From Alteriqipengyuania_B sp035481675 (GTDB lineage Bacteria; Pseudomonadota; Alphaproteobacteria; Sphingomonadales; Sphingomonadaceae): a DNA stretch of 64,000 bases. This document shows, piece by piece, positions 62,745 to 64,000 of this stretch. The translations under genes were made by a program, and so were the position numbers. The notes below the pieces were generated by a model that did no database searches, was not told the origin of the DNA, and saw only the letters and a list, made by a program, of their open reading frames with translations. The DNA is taken from contig NZ_JAYJJW010000001.1 in assembly GCF_035481675.1 (NCBI RefSeq), positions 1,426,001 through 1,490,000 of the forward strand, read 5' to 3'. Numbering within the stretch: the first letter of the stretch is position 1; every line of letters begins with the position of its first letter.

Positions 62745-63290
62745 TTATTCAGTCGGAGCCGGAGTCGCGCCCTGCTGCTGTTCCTGCAACTGGCGCTGCA
62801 GTTCCTGCTGCATCTGCATCTGCTGCTGCATCGCCTCGATCTCCGCGCGGGTGCGGAATTCCAGCAGTTCGACTTCGAAATTGAGGTCGGCGCCGCCCGG
62901 GATCGGGCCGCTGCCCGCCTCGCCATAGCCTTCGGCGGCGGGGATCTTCACGCGGTACTTGCCGCCCGGCTGCATGACCTGCAGCGCCTTGGAGAAGCCC
63001 GGGACCACGCCGTCGACCGGGAAGGCCGCATCGTCGTTCTGGTCGAAGACCGTACCGTCTTCCAGCGAGCCGGTGTAGGCGACGCGGACGAAATCGTTGG
63101 ACGCCGGACTGTCGCCCTCGCCTTCCTCGATCACCTGCACCGTGGTGCCGCCGTCCAGCGTCTGGACCTTGGGCATGGAGGCCCAGGCAAGGCCGGCCGC
63201 GGCCAGCACCAGCACGGCGATCGCCACCCACAGCTTGGTGAGCGAGCCCTGCTTGATCGGGCGGAGTGGTACGCGGGTGATCTCGGTCAT
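62745..63290 (-). CDS. FKBP-type peptidyl-prolyl cis-trans isomerase
   Basis: A 181-residue protein. An N-terminal membrane helix (LTKLWVAIAVLVLAAAGLAWA) places the catalytic domain in the periplasm. The FKBP core spans ~58-140: FVRVAYTGSLEDGTVFDQNDD, GVVPGFSKALQVMQPGGKYRVKIPAAEGYG and LNFEVELLEF. The C-terminal ~35 residues are a Gln/Met-rich helical tail. It would speed folding of exported proteins. ATG at 63290 (MTEITRVPL) chosen over 63314. Downstream of rpsU on the same strand, beyond its terminator. Confidence 0.92.
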   Translation of the reverse strand: MTEITRVPLRPIKQGSLTKLWVAIAVLVLAAAGLAWASMPKVQTLDGGTTVQVIEEGEGDSPASNDFVRVAYTGSLEDGTVFDQNDDAAFPVDGVVPGFSKALQVMQPGGKYRVKIPAAEGYGEAGSGPIPGGADLNFEVELLEFRTRAEIEAMQQQMQMQQELQRQLQEQQQGATPAPTE

Positions 63291-63312
63291 TTCAACACAT
63301 GTCCTGATACGC

Positions 63313-63338
63313 AAAAGGGCGCGGAAAATTCCGCGCCC
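63313..63338 (-). terminator. Rho-independent terminator of rpsU
   Basis: Read on the minus strand, GGGCGCGGAA pairs with TTCCGCGCCC over a 2-base loop and is followed by TTTTGCG. It lies between rpsU and the FKBP gene. Confidence 0.85.
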
Positions 63339-63386
63339 TCATGGCTTAGTCGAAAGGTGCCCGCAAGCGCCTATTCGAACGATGGC

Positions 63387-63587
63387 TCAGCCTTCGCGTT
63401 CCATCCGCTTGCGCTCCATCTTGCGGGCGCGGCGCACGGCAGCGGCCTTTTCACGGGCGCGCTTCTCGCTCGGCTTTTCGTAGTGGCGACGCAGCTTCAT
63501 TTCGCGATACACCCCCTCCCGCTGCAGCTTCTTCTTGAGCGCGCGGAGGGCCTGGTCGACATTGTTATCGCGAACCATGATCTGCAT
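63387..63587 (-). CDS. rpsU: 30S ribosomal protein S21
   Basis: A 66-residue, very basic ribosomal protein. MQIMVRDNNVDQALRALKKKLQREGVYREMKLRRHYEKPSEKR is diagnostic of S21 in its separate blocks VRDNNVDQALRALKKK and REMKLRRHYEKPSEKR. It is bound late to the 30S platform and helps initiation. AGAGG lies before the ATG. The 231-base gap 63588-63818 upstream has a short TGTCT/AGACA inverted repeat near 63660 and no gene. Confidence 0.97.
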   Translation of the reverse strand: MQIMVRDNNVDQALRALKKKLQREGVYREMKLRRHYEKPSEKRAREKAAAVRRARKMERKRMEREG

Positions 63588-63818
63588 AAATTACTCAACC
63601 TCTTTCAAAACGATGCGGCCAGAGCCCGCCTGCAGTGGCGGGGTTGCCGTTGTATTCCTGTCTGATTAGACAACAAAAAAGGCACCGCATCCGTTCCGGA
63701 TCGGGCCCGACAGCGCGCTGTATATGCCGAATCGCCGGAAAACGCAAGGCGCTCGCTCGCCGCGGCGCGGACACACGCGACTAGTCAGCCCATCGCGGCG
63801 CCGCTAAGGCGCGAACAT

Positions 63819-64000
63819 ATGTCTGCCGCCCCTTCCTTCATCCCCACCCTGTCGGTCGCCCTTGGCGGCGCGATGGGCGCTGCCGCGCGCTACCAGCTGG
63901 GGCGCGGCATGACCCGCTGGCTGGGGCCGGAGATGGTCAGCGTCTTCCCGTGGGCGACGCTGGCGGCGAACGCCGCGGGCAGCCTGCTGATGGGCATCCT
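63819..64000 (+). CDS. crcB: Fluoride ion transporter CrcB (cut by window edge)
   Basis: The open frame from ATG 63819 gives 60 residues before the window ends. SVALGGAMGAAARYQLGRGM and PWATLAANAAGSLLMGI match the start of CrcB/Fluc dual-topology fluoride channels (GGxxGAxxRY, then N-x-x-G). CrcB exports fluoride. No fluoride riboswitch pattern was recognised upstream. Confidence 0.88.
   Translation, partial: MSAAPSFIPTLSVALGGAMGAAARYQLGRGMTRWLGPEMVSVFPWATLAANAAGSLLMGI

Noticed and set aside
63588..63818. Fluoride riboswitch upstream of crcB
   Set aside because: The conserved pseudoknot-type sequence of that riboswitch could not be found on the plus strand.

Overview
The window is GC-rich, densely packed DNA from an alphaproteobacterium, most likely order Sphingomonadales and probably family Erythrobacteraceae. 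The assignment rests on gene order (argS - SPOR protein - nagZ - scpA - scpB - tatABC; gatCAB; tamA/tamB beside the Ate/Bpt aminoacyl-transferase), on protein similarity remembered rather than searched, on a large TonB-dependent receptor, and on promoter-like sites of the alphaproteobacterial general stress sigma factor EcfG. No rRNA or tRNA gene, CRISPR array, insertion sequence or integrase was seen. The window reads as ordinary chromosome.

Layout. 1-3045: end of a glycosyltransferase, an orphan GH24 lysozyme, and a stress-type promoter driving a Gly/Asn-repeat secreted protein and a fasciclin lipoprotein. 3049-10266 (minus): Ate/Bpt transferase, TamA, TamB (outer-membrane assembly). 10509-14449: threonine ammonia-lyase, a 3-hydroxyisobutyrate dehydrogenase-type reductase and an exported amidohydrolase. 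14446-21781 (minus): lipoprotein, argS, SPOR protein, nagZ, scpA, scpB, tatA, tatB, tatC. 21886-24297 (plus): ispH, thrB, rnhA. 24343-26664 (minus): YegP-like protein, FAD oxidoreductase and an alpha/beta hydrolase without a normal start codon. 26745-34045 (plus): Tad/Flp pilus genes cpaA, B, C, D, E, tadB, tadC, without the CpaF ATPase or a pilin.

34103-38998: two regulators, a crotonase, an NAD(P)-binding protein, an SDR and a thiolase (acyl-CoA metabolism), with a 35-bp triple repeat at the thiolase stop codon. 39382-44139: an Oar-like TonB-dependent receptor convergent with a TPR-sulfotransferase. 44211-46796: clpB. 47014-51002: a porin, then an XRE/DUF2975 pair divergent from an ABC-2 transporter. 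51041-56670: a penicillin-acylase-type Ntn hydrolase, an M16 protease and a small beta-rich protein. 56750-60912 (minus): gatC, gatA, a small AT-rich membrane protein, gatB, then an AT-rich secreted protein. 60973-64000: a DUF4153 membrane protein, FKBP, rpsU, and the start of crcB.

Most neighbours in the minus-strand housekeeping blocks overlap by 1-4 bases (GTGA, ATGA, TGATG), pointing to long translationally coupled operons. The less expected parts are the stress-regulated repeat protein, the Tad locus without its motor, the AUU-type start, the 35-bp tandem repeat, and two AT-rich unknown genes around gatB. I found no clearly new multi-gene system.
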